From contig CM068835.1 in the NCBI GenBank assembly GCA_028554795.2, positions 55,977,219 through 56,041,218 of the forward strand: DNA of 64,000 bases. The letters are read 5' to 3'. Below the pieces are notes generated by a model, which was not told where the DNA came from, searched no databases, and saw nothing but the letters and a program-made list of their open reading frames with translations. This document shows, in pieces, positions 8,110-15,457 of this stretch. Position numbers and translations under genes: made by a program. The DNA is from Sinohyriopsis cumingii. Its lineage: Eukaryota > Mollusca > Bivalvia > Unionida > Unionidae. Position 1 is the first letter of the stretch. Every line of letters starts with the position of its first letter.

Positions 8110-9218
8110 TTCTTCTTTTTATAGTCGATGACTTGCGAAGCGTCGATCCAAGAATCGAAACTGGGTGGATATCCTTTCCAACGTACTTTGACTTCTTTGA
8201 CACGTCGTTTGCCCACTTTACGGGTTCTGCGTTCCAGAATGCTTTCGATGTCGTACACGTCGTCTTCTTTTTTGGTGACACGTTGTAACTCGGGCAAATA
8301 AAACGTTCCTTTGAGTACTTCTCCGTTCATGTCTTCCAATTTATAGACGGCAGGATGACGGCCATGCACTCGTCCAGTGACGCGAAACAATTCGGTCGTC
8401 CAGTTAGGTAAGTAACCTTTGTCGAAAGTGCGTTTGGTTTTGCCAATGCGCACCCAATCTCCTACGGTCAACTCTCCACTTTTCTTGGGGACAGCCCTCG
8501 TCGGGGACGTACCAAACAGGCGCTCAAACACCAGCACTTCGTTCTCGGGAGTCACGTCTTGCGGGGCACGTCCGATGCTTCGATGGTAAGATTGGTTGTA
8601 CGCTTGCACCAGGTGAGGTAAGATGTCGATGTACTTCAGAGTGTGGTGATGCGTAAAATATTTCCACATACGTTCTTTCAAAGTGCGTTGAAAACGTTCC
8701 ACGATGCTGGCTTTGGTTTCGGGATTCTCGGTGGTAAAAAAATGAATGTCACGTTTCTTTAATTCTTTTTGGAAAGCTTGGTTCAGAAATTCGGTGCCTT
8801 TGTCCATTTGCCATCGAAGAGGGTGACGGCCGCTTTGTTTCAATACCCGTTGCAGGGCTCGCACTAACTCGCTGCTGGATTTGGAAGTCAAAGGCACGAC
8901 CCAGGCAAATTTGGAAAAGACGTCGATGACACAAAACAAATATTTGTAGCCACGATTGTAGCTGGCTAAATGAGAGACATCGGCTAAATCGGCTTGCCAT
9001 TGATGATCGATGCCTTCCACTCGGGTGCGACTTCTGGCAAACTTGCGTCGAATGGGTTTGTGTAAAGTGTAGGTAGCTTGTTCTTGTAACCATCGTTGCA
9101 CTTGAGGTAAACGGAGACTTTTCAGTCGCGTTTTGGCAGCACGATACAATTTTTGAACTCCTGCGTAACCTGCAGGATGGGAGGGATCGTAGTAAATGCT
9201 GGCTAAGACTTTTTCCAT
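8106..9218 (-). CDS. Retrovirus-like integrase with C-terminal chromodomain (370 aa)
   Basis: Joins the linear element DNA to the host chromosome and creates the 6-bp duplication. The RVE catalytic core has D77 (HQWQADL), D139 (RWQMDKGTEF) and E174 (IVERFQRTLKE); the last two are 35 residues apart, a DD35E-like arrangement. An SH3-like DNA-binding part follows at about 240-300. A chromodomain fills the C-terminus at about 312-366 (YDIESILERR, VRWKGY, DSWIDASQVI), which would direct integration to methylated-histone chromatin. The N-terminal zinc-binding HHCC module is not evident. The ORF is intact. Confidence 0.96.
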   Translation of the reverse strand: MEKVLASIYYDPSHPAGYAGVQKLYRAAKTRLKSLRLPQVQRWLQEQATYTLHKPIRRKFARSRTRVEGIDHQWQADLADVSHLASYNRGYKYLFCVIDVFSKFAWVVPLTSKSSSELVRALQRVLKQSGRHPLRWQMDKGTEFLNQAFQKELKKRDIHFFTTENPETKASIVERFQRTLKERMWKYFTHHHTLKYIDILPHLVQAYNQSYHRSIGRAPQDVTPENEVLVFERLFGTSPTRAVPKKSGELTVGDWVRIGKTKRTFDKGYLPNWTTELFRVTGRVHGRHPAVYKLEDMNGEVLKGTFYLPELQRVTKKEDDVYDIESILERRTRKVGKRRVKEVKVRWKGYPPSFDSWIDASQVIDYKKKK

Positions 9219-9220
9219 TT

Positions 9221-9226
9221 TTTATT
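9221..9226 (-). terminator. Poly(A) signal AATAAA after the 211-aa gene
   Basis: AATAAA on the minus strand lies 14 nt beyond the stop at 9240 and just before the integrase start codon. It would serve conventional polyadenylation of the upstream late genes. No histone-type stem-loop is seen in this block, in contrast to the terminal genes. Confidence 0.5.
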
Positions 9227-9239
9227 TTGTGTTGGTGTG

Positions 9240-9875
9240 TTAATAAGGCACCCACTCTTGGAAGAGGCTACTCTTTTTCTCTTGGGGTATTTTCTTGGAT
9301 TGCAAGGCTTTGCGTGTGCGGCCAGCAATAGGTGTCGAAGAGGAGGATGTCTGAGCGGGGGATATCGGTTCTTGTTTCACTTCTGTCTTCACTTTCTTTT
9401 TCTCTTGTGAGGAAGAAGGGGTCGCCATCATCTTTTTAATCCATCCAATTCTGGAGGTAGGTGGTGTTGTTAACTTGCGTACTTTTTCTGGTGGAGTTTG
9501 AAACCCTTCTTCTTCTTCTTCTTTTCCTTTTTCTGTCTTGGTCACGGGTACTGGTGGTACTGGTACTGGTACTGGTACTGGTGATGGTGCTGGACTTTTC
9601 ATCAAGGTCTTAAAATCTTTCAGAGTGGGTAAAGCTGTTTCGTCTAAAGCTTTCTGGTGAAAGAGTTGCAGTCTTTGCAAGAGTTGACCGTACTTTTGCG
9701 ATTTTTCTGTTTCGGACAAATCTTGGCGATCCAGCAAGGATTGCAATTCGTGTTGCAACTGGGACATTTCGCTCAAATTGGGATTGGGAGGTAAATGCGG
9801 GGTGCGTTGTTCTTGCCACCGATGGTATTCCATCCATCGTTTGTAAGGCACTAAAGCTAGTTTTCGTCCTTCCAT
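9240..9875 (-). CDS. Virion-block protein with coiled coil, Pro-rich linker and basic tail (211 aa)
   Basis: The N-terminus (KLALVPYKRWMEYHRWQEQ) is followed by a probable coiled coil at about 35-75, a Pro/Val repeat linker (PVPVPVPVPP, about 100-112), an acidic run and a Lys/Thr/Ser-rich C-terminus ending in FQEWVPY. I recognise the general style of a Polinton structural or scaffold protein but not a named family. A minus-strand ATAAAAAGG box at 9921-9930 lies about 50 nt upstream, and a poly(A) signal follows the stop. Confidence 0.6.
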   Translation of the reverse strand: MEGRKLALVPYKRWMEYHRWQEQRTPHLPPNPNLSEMSQLQHELQSLLDRQDLSETEKSQKYGQLLQRLQLFHQKALDETALPTLKDFKTLMKSPAPSPVPVPVPVPPVPVTKTEKGKEEEEEGFQTPPEKVRKLTTPPTSRIGWIKKMMATPSSSQEKKKVKTEVKQEPISPAQTSSSSTPIAGRTRKALQSKKIPQEKKSSLFQEWVPY

Positions 9876-9920
9876 GGGGTTGTCAGGGGTGAATTCTGAG
9901 ATCTTGGGACTTCCGAAGGC

Positions 9921-9930
9921 CTTTTTATCT
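9921..9930 (-). promoter_or_regulatory. TATA-type box of the 211-aa gene
   Basis: The minus strand reads AGATAAAAAG followed by GCC. The same style (TATAAAAA plus a GG-rich edge) precedes other late genes, at 10366-10374, 11360-11366 and 14973-14980. Confidence 0.5.
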
Positions 9931-10341
9931 TGCTCCCATCAGTCCTCCCAACATGGTTCCCAAGACTCCTTTCAGTATGGGGCCTAACAAGAGAGGTAAA
10001 ATGCCTCCACGTTGGACCAACATCTTCTTTTTTTGACGAATGGGAATTTTCTTTTGAACCATTTTCCGAAGAACGTGACGATGTTTGCCTAAGCATTGTT
10101 TCTGGTGTTTGGACAATGGGATCGTGCCTTTCAAAACGTTCAAACAACATTCGCACACGGTATCGATGACCTCTTTGGAGGCCGTTTGAATGAGTTTTTT
10201 TCGTAGGGGTGGAGAAGCTTTGGACAGGACAGATAACAGGTCCCCATGTTTGGCTAAACGTGGTGGTAGTCCTTTTCTTTTCTTTCCTTGGGGTTTTCTG
10301 GAGGGTGACATCTTTGAGTCTTTAGGAGCACCTAAAAACAC
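9925..10341 (-). CDS. Conserved Polinton core protein, pX-like with hydrophobic Gly-rich tail (138 aa)
   Basis: A helical, very basic protein: VIDTVCECCLNVLKGTIPLS at about 58-77, then KHRHVLRKMVQKK and RQKKKMLVQRGG, and a C-terminal hydrophobic tail ILPLLLGPILKGVLGTMLGG. This layout (helical module, basic stretch, GG, hydrophobic end) is typical of a widespread Polinton/adintovirus protein thought to be a core or membrane-active component. The same module recurs in the 318-aa protein. Met11 (10311) may be the real start because the TATA box at 10366-10374 is only 25-30 nt before Met1. Confidence 0.72.
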   Translation of the reverse strand: MFLGAPKDSKMSPSRKPQGKKRKGLPPRLAKHGDLLSVLSKASPPLRKKLIQTASKEVIDTVCECCLNVLKGTIPLSKHQKQCLGKHRHVLRKMVQKKIPIRQKKKMLVQRGGILPLLLGPILKGVLGTMLGGLMGAR

Positions 10342-10360
10342 TGATACCCTACTCGGTCAC

Positions 10361-10377
10361 AGGCCTTTTTTATACTG
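10361..10377 (-). promoter_or_regulatory. TATA box of the 138-aa core gene
   Basis: The minus strand reads CAGTATAAAAAAGGCCT. It lies within the last codons of the upstream 318-aa gene, showing how tightly the late genes are packed. Confidence 0.6.
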
Positions 10378-11326
10378 GAACGCGTCGCCACTGATTGTCT
10401 TTACGTTTTATCAGTTTGAGGACAGGCATGACACGTCGTGCAGGGGTACGTAACGGACTAAATCGAGCCAGTTCTTGCTTGGACAAATCCAGTAAACTTT
10501 GTAACATGCCCGATCTTTCTTGAACTTTGATTTTGGGAGAAGGTACTTTGTGAGCAGCAGCCACTGCCGCTAAATGGGAAGGTCCTGCCACTGGGGAAGT
10601 TCTTTTGGGGGTCATCAACGGAGAAGTTCTTGGTGTAATCAACGTCTCCAAGTACTCTTCAGTTCCTGGTGACATCAACGGAGAAGTGGACAAACGTGAG
10701 GCTGCCGGAGACGTTGTGGCAGGTCGTGGCTTGCGAGTGTAAGGTTGCGTCCTGGCCGAAGTGCCTCTCTTGCGACTAGTTTTCTTCTGTGGACTTTTCT
10801 TTTTCTGAGGACTTTTTCTCTGTTTCTTTTTCTTGGGGCTTCTTTTCTTTTTCCGGGGTGATGGTGGTGGTGTCTGGTAAGAGGAGGGTCCCGCCACTGG
10901 AGAAGTTCTTCTTGGGGACTTGGTCTTTTTCTTTTTCTTCTTGGGGCTTCGTTGGACTTTTGTCTTGGGGATAACTTTGGGGGCATTAGGATCCCATCTT
11001 AAGAGTGAGCGAATGATGACCCCTCCTAGAGTACCGCTCCCTCCAGGTTTCAAAATGATTTGTTTTTTGGTTTGAGTGTCGATGCGGGGATCGGCCAGTT
11101 GGACCAAAGCGACTTTGTTTCGATCGAAAAAGCGTTGGGTTTGATGAGGAATCTGAATGATTCCTTGGAGTAATTGACGTGCCGTCACCGTGAACCATCG
11201 TAAGACTTCTTTGAGACTAGCTTCTAAGACACGGGCTCGTGTTTGTGGATCTTTTTCTCGACTGATGCCATACAAGGCACGAATCAATTTGACGGGAAGA
11301 TGAGACTGAAGGGACGTCATGTTCAC
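10370..11326 (-). CDS. Core-module protein with long basic repetitive domain (318 aa)
   Basis: Residues about 30-110 resemble the module of the neighbouring 138-aa protein: a helix, an LLQGIIQIPHQTQ loop, a second helix LVQLADPRIDTQTKKQ and a conserved KPGGSG turn. From about 120 on it is dominated by PKKKKKK-type basic clusters and repeated TSPVAGPS and TSPLM-S/T-P segments, as expected of a DNA-condensing core protein or a phosphorylated linker. A relic of the KPGGSG region survives at 35766-35789 in the older copy. TATA box at 11360-11366. Confidence 0.68.
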   Translation of the reverse strand: MNMTSLQSHLPVKLIRALYGISREKDPQTRARVLEASLKEVLRWFTVTARQLLQGIIQIPHQTQRFFDRNKVALVQLADPRIDTQTKKQIILKPGGSGTLGGVIIRSLLRWDPNAPKVIPKTKVQRSPKKKKKKTKSPRRTSPVAGPSSYQTPPPSPRKKKRSPKKKKQRKSPQKKKSPQKKTSRKRGTSARTQPYTRKPRPATTSPAASRLSTSPLMSPGTEEYLETLITPRTSPLMTPKRTSPVAGPSHLAAVAAAHKVPSPKIKVQERSGMLQSLLDLSKQELARFSPLRTPARRVMPVLKLIKRKDNQWRRVPV

Positions 11327-11357
11327 ACTGTGTGAGACAGACGAAAAAGGGTCTGAG

Positions 11358-11370
11358 GTTTTTATAGATT
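11358..11370 (-). promoter_or_regulatory. TATA box of the 318-aa gene
   Basis: The minus strand reads AATCTATAAAAAC about 35-40 nt before the start codon at 11326. It is immediately downstream of the ATPase stop codon. Confidence 0.6.
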
Positions 11371-11374
11371 TTTT

Positions 11375-12118
11375 TCATGGGGAGTGAAATGAAGTCGAGG
11401 ACGGAGACGTGTACAGGACAGGCCCTCCGTCTTGGCACCAGTGGTGAAACAAGTGGGTACGAAATCGCAAATCCTCGGGGGTCGTAGGTTTCAAATCGAC
11501 GAGTAAATAGGCGTGTGGAGTTTGAGTGGCATCGTCGTACGCCTGAGTCAGCCAAGGCGTTCCTAACTGTTTGGCTAAGACTTGCACTTGCGATTTATCT
11601 CGAGGGCTTTTAAACAAGACCACGTAATGCGCATTGAGACTGATGGTGCGATGGGCTTTACTTTGTTGAAACAAATTTTGGGTGATGTAAACGACACTGG
11701 CATTACGGTGATGCCCTTTGCGCGTGAACCACAATTTAATTTCTTCTTCGTCTTCTCCTAACATGTCGTCGAAAATGACCAAATGGGTTAGACGGGAGTC
11801 AGAGACGATGCCATCGTCTTCTTTAGGAATGCCTTCCACAAACACGATGGAATCGCCTTGACTTTCTCGCAAGAGGTTGTACGCCGATTGCCACTCTTTG
11901 TAACACCACACGATCCGTTGAGGGGGCCGATCGATCAAATGATGTTTATGTTCGATCAAACGTTTGACGAATTCGGTTTTGCCTGAACCGCTAGGTCCAG
12001 CAATGAGCATGTTAAAGGGATGGCGAAGATACAAAGCCTCCCAACTGGCACGATCTAAGTGTTCGTCGATGACTTTGACAGTAGAGGAAGAGGGAGCAGA
12101 GACAGCAGAGGTAGCCAT
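11375..12118 (-). CDS. FtsK/HerA-type genome-packaging ATPase (247 aa from Met16)
   Basis: Pumps DNA into preformed capsids in this virus class. Numbering from the first Met of the longer 262-aa frame (12163), Walker A GPSGSGKT is at 56-63, Walker B LVIFDDML at 128-135, and a sensor-like YITQNLF at about 159-165 follows. I prefer Met16 at 12118: it has a near-perfect ACCATGG context, and the TATA box at 12167-12174 puts the likely transcription start after the first Met. The ORF is intact and the length is normal for the family. Confidence 0.93.
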   Translation of the reverse strand: MATSAVSAPSSSTVKVIDEHLDRASWEALYLRHPFNMLIAGPSGSGKTEFVKRLIEHKHHLIDRPPQRIVWCYKEWQSAYNLLRESQGDSIVFVEGIPKEDDGIVSDSRLTHLVIFDDMLGEDEEEIKLWFTRKGHHRNASVVYITQNLFQQSKAHRTISLNAHYVVLFKSPRDKSQVQVLAKQLGTPWLTQAYDDATQTPHAYLLVDLKPTTPEDLRFRTHLFHHWCQDGGPVLYTSPSSTSFHSP

Positions 12119-12166
12119 GGTATGAGAAATGTCACTTGTGACACGAAAAAACAAACAAGACAAGAG

Positions 12167-12174
12167 TTTATATA
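12167..12174 (-). promoter_or_regulatory. TATA box of the packaging ATPase gene
   Basis: The minus strand reads TATATAAA about 50 nt before the preferred start codon at 12118. Confidence 0.6.
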
Positions 12175-12189
12175 CTTTTTCAGAACACG

Positions 12190-12195
12190 TTTATT
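12190..12195 (-). terminator. Poly(A) signal AATAAA after the 12207 ORF
   Basis: AATAAA on the minus strand, 12 nt beyond the stop codon at 12207, just upstream of the ATPase promoter. It probably ends the transcript of the small-gene cluster 12207-13xxx. Confidence 0.5.
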
Positions 12196-12206
12196 GAATG
12201 TTTTTT

Positions 12207-12536
12207 TCAAATATGAACACGAAAGACAAAAATACATACAACCCAAATAGTGATGTACAGGAATATAAAACACAGCAAAGCGATCAAAGTGGAATATAAA
12301 CAAGTGTCTGTACAACATGTTTTGGTTAACCAAGATGTCCTAGGGACAGTGTGTAATGTTCTTACAGTCTCTACATGAGGTATTGTCACACAAGTGTCCT
12401 CCCGGAATGACCTTTCAGGCATGTCCATGACAGTCCTGTCCTGAAGCGAGTGGTTGTTCTCGGTGACGGGTTCTTCTGGCACCGTCACTAACACGGGTTG
12501 AAAAGTAACTTTTTTCCTTGAACAACTCTTGTGCAT
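12207..12536 (-). CDS. Small C-tail-anchored membrane protein (about 109 aa)
   Basis: An open frame runs from 12617; the Met at 12536 (MHKSCSRKKVTFQP) gives 109 aa. Near the C-terminus a strongly hydrophobic segment (STLIALLCFIFLYITIWVVC) predicts one membrane span with a short tail. The preceding part is Thr/Val-rich with several Cys. It overlaps the end of the 113-aa ORF in another frame. Family not recognised. Confidence 0.45.
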   Translation of the reverse strand: MHKSCSRKKVTFQPVLVTVPEEPVTENNHSLQDRTVMDMPERSFREDTCVTIPHVETVRTLHTVPRTSWLTKTCCTDTCLYSTLIALLCFIFLYITIWVVCIFVFRVHI

Positions 12537-12756
12537 ACTGGGCCACTTCTTGGGTCCAAGCCTCAAAACCCCCCTTTTTCCAATCACGAACATCTGTCCA
12601 ATGAGGGTGTAAGTCACAAGCTACACACACATCGTCATACACGTCTTGGGTCGCTAAAAGTTGACGAATCTTTTTTTCCTGTTGAGGTCGAGAAGTATCC
12701 AGATGAAACCGCAAGGCTTTGAGCAAAAGGAGTTTTTCGTGACCATTTAAGGCCAT
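12415..12756 (-). CDS. Helical protein of unknown function (113 aa from internal Met)
   Basis: The preferred start is the Met at 12756 (MALNGHEKLLLLKALRFHLD, CCATGG context). The longer frame begins at 12840. The N-terminal half is helical, with a CVACDLHPHW segment in the middle that contains Cys/His; the end is basic. It overlaps the genes on both sides, as elsewhere in this cluster. No family recognised. Confidence 0.45.
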   Translation of the reverse strand: MALNGHEKLLLLKALRFHLDTSRPQQEKKIRQLLATQDVYDDVCVACDLHPHWTDVRDWKKGGFEAWTQEVAQYAQELFKEKSYFSTRVSDGARRTRHREQPLASGQDCHGHA

Positions 12757-12959
12757 GGAGGTGGTAAGTACTGATCGTAAAGAGTCCACAAAGAATCGGC
12801 TGGTAAACGAAATCCCAGAAAACAAGTCACTAAGACACACACCACTTGTCGTCCCAAATTGAACGGATACAATTCTTGTAATAATCGACGGTAATGATCC
12901 ACGGTTTGAATATGGTCATTGAGTTCCTTCCACGGAATCTGTTGAATGATATGTGACAT
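12747..12959 (-). CDS. Small ORF of unknown function (about 70 aa)
   Basis: MSHIIQQIPWKELNDHIQTV begins at Met5 of a 74-aa frame that opens at 12971. A minus-strand ACTATAAAAT box at 12981-12990 supports a separate transcript. The sequence has a hydrophobic stretch (VVCVLVTCFLGF) and ends PPPWP. It overlaps the next ORF by 10 nt. Unrecognised. Confidence 0.4.
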   Translation of the reverse strand: MSHIIQQIPWKELNDHIQTVDHYRRLLQELYPFNLGRQVVCVLVTCFLGFRLPADSLWTLYDQYLPPPWP

Positions 12960-13440
12960 AATCCGTGGCATGGCAACTTGATTTTATAGTGTCTTTGTTT
13001 CGGAAGCAATAAAGGTAATTTCTAACCAAACACGTTCGTTCTCCAGTAGGGAATTTAAATGTTACACACTGTAACTGAAACGTCAGAGTTTGTCTAGATG
13101 TTTCGTCTTTTTCTAAGCAGATTCCATGTAACAAATGTTGGTAATCCTTTAACTCGTCTTCCTCAATACGTTGCAGTAAGTGAATCTCCAAGTAACCAAA
13201 ATTACGAACGTCTAGCCCATCATCATTCATATACTGAAAGTATTCAACAAGGTCTGACCAGTGAAAAAATTTCTGACGAATCAGTCCTCTTATACCATTC
13301 AGGTACCAGTGGTTAAAGATCTGGTGACGTAACGGAAGCAATTGTTCTTTACATTTCACTTGTATTTTCACCAGCTCTCGATAAATCCTTTCTCTCAACT
13401 CCTCAGGCAAGCCCAAAATGTACTCTTGTAAAGTATCCAT
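12916..13440 (-). CDS. F-box-like tandem family protein A (174 aa)
   Basis: The N-terminus MDTLQEYILGLPEELRERIY followed by RELVKIQVK resembles an F-box-like start (LP.ELR..IY). The rest is a Trp/Tyr/Leu-rich helical domain of about 130 residues. It is clearly paralogous to the proteins at 13688-14143 (nearly identical first 35 residues and similar HWYL.GI.GLI and HW.D blocks) and 13403-13675. The open frame extends upstream to 13518, but the start at 13440 aligns with the paralogues. A ubiquitin-ligase adaptor role is possible but unproven. Confidence 0.6.
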   Translation of the reverse strand: MDTLQEYILGLPEELRERIYRELVKIQVKCKEQLLPLRHQIFNHWYLNGIRGLIRQKFFHWSDLVEYFQYMNDDGLDVRNFGYLEIHLLQRIEEDELKDYQHLLHGICLEKDETSRQTLTFQLQCVTFKFPTGERTCLVRNYLYCFRNKDTIKSSCHATDYVTYHSTDSVEGTQ

Positions 13441-13675
13441 AAGTATATACACTGTTTTTGGAATCGCTGGGTGGTAGCCAATAGCCTCGTTTAACTTTGT
13501 GCCTAATGTAATATCCACTCATAATCAGTCTTCTTGTACTTTGGAACAGAGCATAATTTAAAAACGGATGAATCACTTTGAGTTTGCGTTTCACTTGTAT
13601 TTTGATCAGTTCTCGGTAAATGCGTTCTCTCAACTCCACAGGCAAAGCACGAATGTTCTCTAGCAAAGTATCCAT
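13403..13675 (-). pseudogene. F-box-like family protein B, truncated copy (90 aa)
   Basis: It begins MDTLLENIRALPVELRERIY like its two neighbours, but only about the first 60 residues align. The tail then runs through the upstream region and start of gene A in another frame. I read it as a 3'-truncated duplicate; a short functional protein is possible. Confidence 0.5.
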
Positions 13676-13687
13676 GAATAGGTCATA

Positions 13688-14143
13688 CTAAATCCTCTTT
13701 GGTCTGACACAAGAAATGTACTCTTTGCACAAACATAGTTTCACTTCAGTGTCGAATTTAAATCGTTGAGTCACTAATCTACACATTACAATTCGTTCAG
13801 AAGTTTCCTCTTTCACCAAGTTGACATTGTGTTCAAAAAGTTTGTAATTCGTTAACTCTTCCTCTGGAATTCGATGCAGTACGTTTACAATGTAGTAACT
13901 ACAATCGTCCATACCAAACCATTCCTTTTTATAACCAGAAGGTCGTTGATCAATGTCTGTCCAATGGAACACTTTCAATTGAATCAGTCCTTGTATAGCC
14001 TTCAGGTACCAGTGGTTCAAACACCGGTGACGTATCGGATGCAATTGTTCTTTACGTTTCACTTGTATTTTGACCAGCTCTCGGTAAATGCGTTCTCTCA
14101 ACTCCACAGGCAAAGCACGAATGTTCTCTTGTAAAGTATCCAT
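13688..14143 (-). CDS. F-box-like tandem family protein C (151 aa)
   Basis: The first 20 residues, MDTLQENIRALPVELRERIY, and then RELVKIQVKRKEQL give the family signature. A helical HWYLKAIQGLIQLKVFHW block (about 46-63) and a C-terminal beta-like segment with several Cys follow. It lies upstream of B and A on the same strand, so the three form a tandem array next to the BIR genes. This could be a host-interaction gene cluster. Confidence 0.6.
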   Translation of the reverse strand: MDTLQENIRALPVELRERIYRELVKIQVKRKEQLHPIRHRCLNHWYLKAIQGLIQLKVFHWTDIDQRPSGYKKEWFGMDDCSYYIVNVLHRIPEEELTNYKLFEHNVNLVKEETSERIVMCRLVTQRFKFDTEVKLCLCKEYISCVRPKRI

Positions 14144-14171
14144 GAACAGATGATTATGGTAAGAAGTTACT

Positions 14172-14915
14172 TCAATGTCTCGGTCCCACTAAAGGTAAGT
14201 AATGACAATTCGGTGACCATCGAGCATGTTCAACGTAGGCCGAATCTTGCGGTTCCCAGTGGTGAAGTGACACACCGCAACTGAAGCACTTGACTTTATC
14301 TCCTTCGCCCAAGTAGAAAAATCCGGCTCTGGCTAATTCTTCGGGGGTCGGTCCTCCCAGATACTTTGGCCATTTTCCTTTGAACGATTGAAGACGATTT
14401 TCAAAGTCGCAGTATTCCGACAAACGCACAGGAAACGAATATTCGTCTTTCACAGGTTCGTTTCGATGAGGGTTGGGTGACATGAACAGGAGTTTGCTCA
14501 GGGCTGGATGACATCCGTAGGGGGGTAGACGTGAAGGTGAACATTCCCCTTTAAAACGAAACCCAGTAAAATGTCCAAGAGGACGAGCAGCATCGCTTTC
14601 GCACCCCACAGGTTTGACACGCACAGCATCACTTTCCATGATAGGGGTAGGGGCACTAAAGTTCCCATGATGCTTTACGGCATCGCTCAGGTCACAACGT
14701 ACAGCATCGGTCCCATCGCAAGGCTCACAATCGCACTCGTCTGCAAACTCCGTTACGCAATTACAATGGTAACCACATGGACAATCGCAGTTTCCTTCCG
14801 GACATTTTCCGTCGCAATGCCTGGGTCTTATCCATCCAGTATTAGTCACACTAGAGAAAGATACAGCTTTTTTACAATCCCCAAACTGGAACGATGTCTC
14901 TTTCAAAGTATTCAT
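14172..14915 (-). CDS. BIR-domain protein with N-terminal Cys-rich region (247 aa)
   Basis: One baculoviral-IAP-repeat domain at about 160-240 has zinc ligands C210-x2-C213-x16-H230-x6-C237, the classic BIR spacing, inside CFSCGVSLHHWEPQDSAYVE and HARWSPNC. BIR proteins bind caspases or IBM peptides and block apoptosis. There is no RING, so E3 activity is unlikely. Unusually, residues 34-74 contain eleven cysteines in CPEGNCDCPCGYHCNC-like spacing, possibly a metal-binding module. TATAAAAAGG box at 14973-14980, about 55 nt upstream. Probably acquired from an IAP gene of the host lineage. Confidence 0.88.
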   Translation of the reverse strand: MNTLKETSFQFGDCKKAVSFSSVTNTGWIRPRHCDGKCPEGNCDCPCGYHCNCVTEFADECDCEPCDGTDAVRCDLSDAVKHHGNFSAPTPIMESDAVRVKPVGCESDAARPLGHFTGFRFKGECSPSRLPPYGCHPALSKLLFMSPNPHRNEPVKDEYSFPVRLSEYCDFENRLQSFKGKWPKYLGGPTPEELARAGFFYLGEGDKVKCFSCGVSLHHWEPQDSAYVEHARWSPNCHYLPLVGPRH

Positions 14916-14970
14916 CTTGTTCGCTCGGTCTTGGTAGTCACAATGAACTATCGATCTTGACCATAGCCCC

Positions 14971-14980
14971 CTTTTTATAC
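14971..14980 (-). promoter_or_regulatory. TATA box of the 247-aa BIR gene
   Basis: The minus strand reads GTATAAAAAG followed by GGGG. It lies directly downstream of the stop codon region of the second BIR gene (14975). Confidence 0.6.
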
Positions 14981-15433
14981 TAGTCGCAATGCAGTCTCCA
15001 GCTTGTACATCTTTCCTTTTTTACGTTTTTTATGTCTTGTTTCGGAAGGTACCGTCTCTAAGGTACCGTCAACATTGTACCGTAGTGTGATGGGTGGAAA
15101 GGCCATAGAAAGGTAAGGGCAGTGCGGAGACCATCGAGTATGTTCCAGAATAGCTGAATCTTTATAGATACATAGATCCATTCGTAACTTCAGTCCGCAA
15201 GCGAAACACTGCACCTCGTATCCCAATCCTGACTCAGGTCCCAAGTAGACAAATCCTGTTCTAGCTAAAACATGCGAAGAAGGTAATCCTTCCCTATCCG
15301 TAGGCCATTTCTGAAACGTGTCCAATCGACGGGCACAATCACAATAGTCAGGTAAGAAGACTGGAAAATGGTAGGGTTTGAACTTGGAGTTCTCATCGGG
15401 TTTCTCACTCGATTCTTGCTGTGGCGAAGTCAT
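14975..15433 (-). CDS. Single-BIR protein with basic tail (152 aa)
   Basis: BIR domain at about 22-110 with ligands C76-x2-C79-x18-H98-x6-C105 (QCFACGLKLRM, LEHTRWSPHC). The loop is two residues longer than usual. The N-terminus is hydrophilic; the C-terminal 30 residues are basic (HKKRKKGK). No RING. It is paralogous to the 247-aa protein only in the BIR. Its TATA box (15477-15471) lies inside the 3' end of the polymerase gene. Likely role: inhibition of host apoptosis. Confidence 0.87.
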   Translation of the reverse strand: MTSPQQESSEKPDENSKFKPYHFPVFLPDYCDCARRLDTFQKWPTDREGLPSSHVLARTGFVYLGPESGLGYEVQCFACGLKLRMDLCIYKDSAILEHTRWSPHCPYLSMAFPPITLRYNVDGTLETVPSETRHKKRKKGKMYKLETALRLV

Positions 15434-15457
15434 CTTTCTGGTGGGGTAACTATCCTC

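Noticed and set aside
8749-9255. 168-codon frame overlapping the integrase
   Set aside because: It lies in another frame on the same strand as the intact integrase and has no protein-like pattern of its own.
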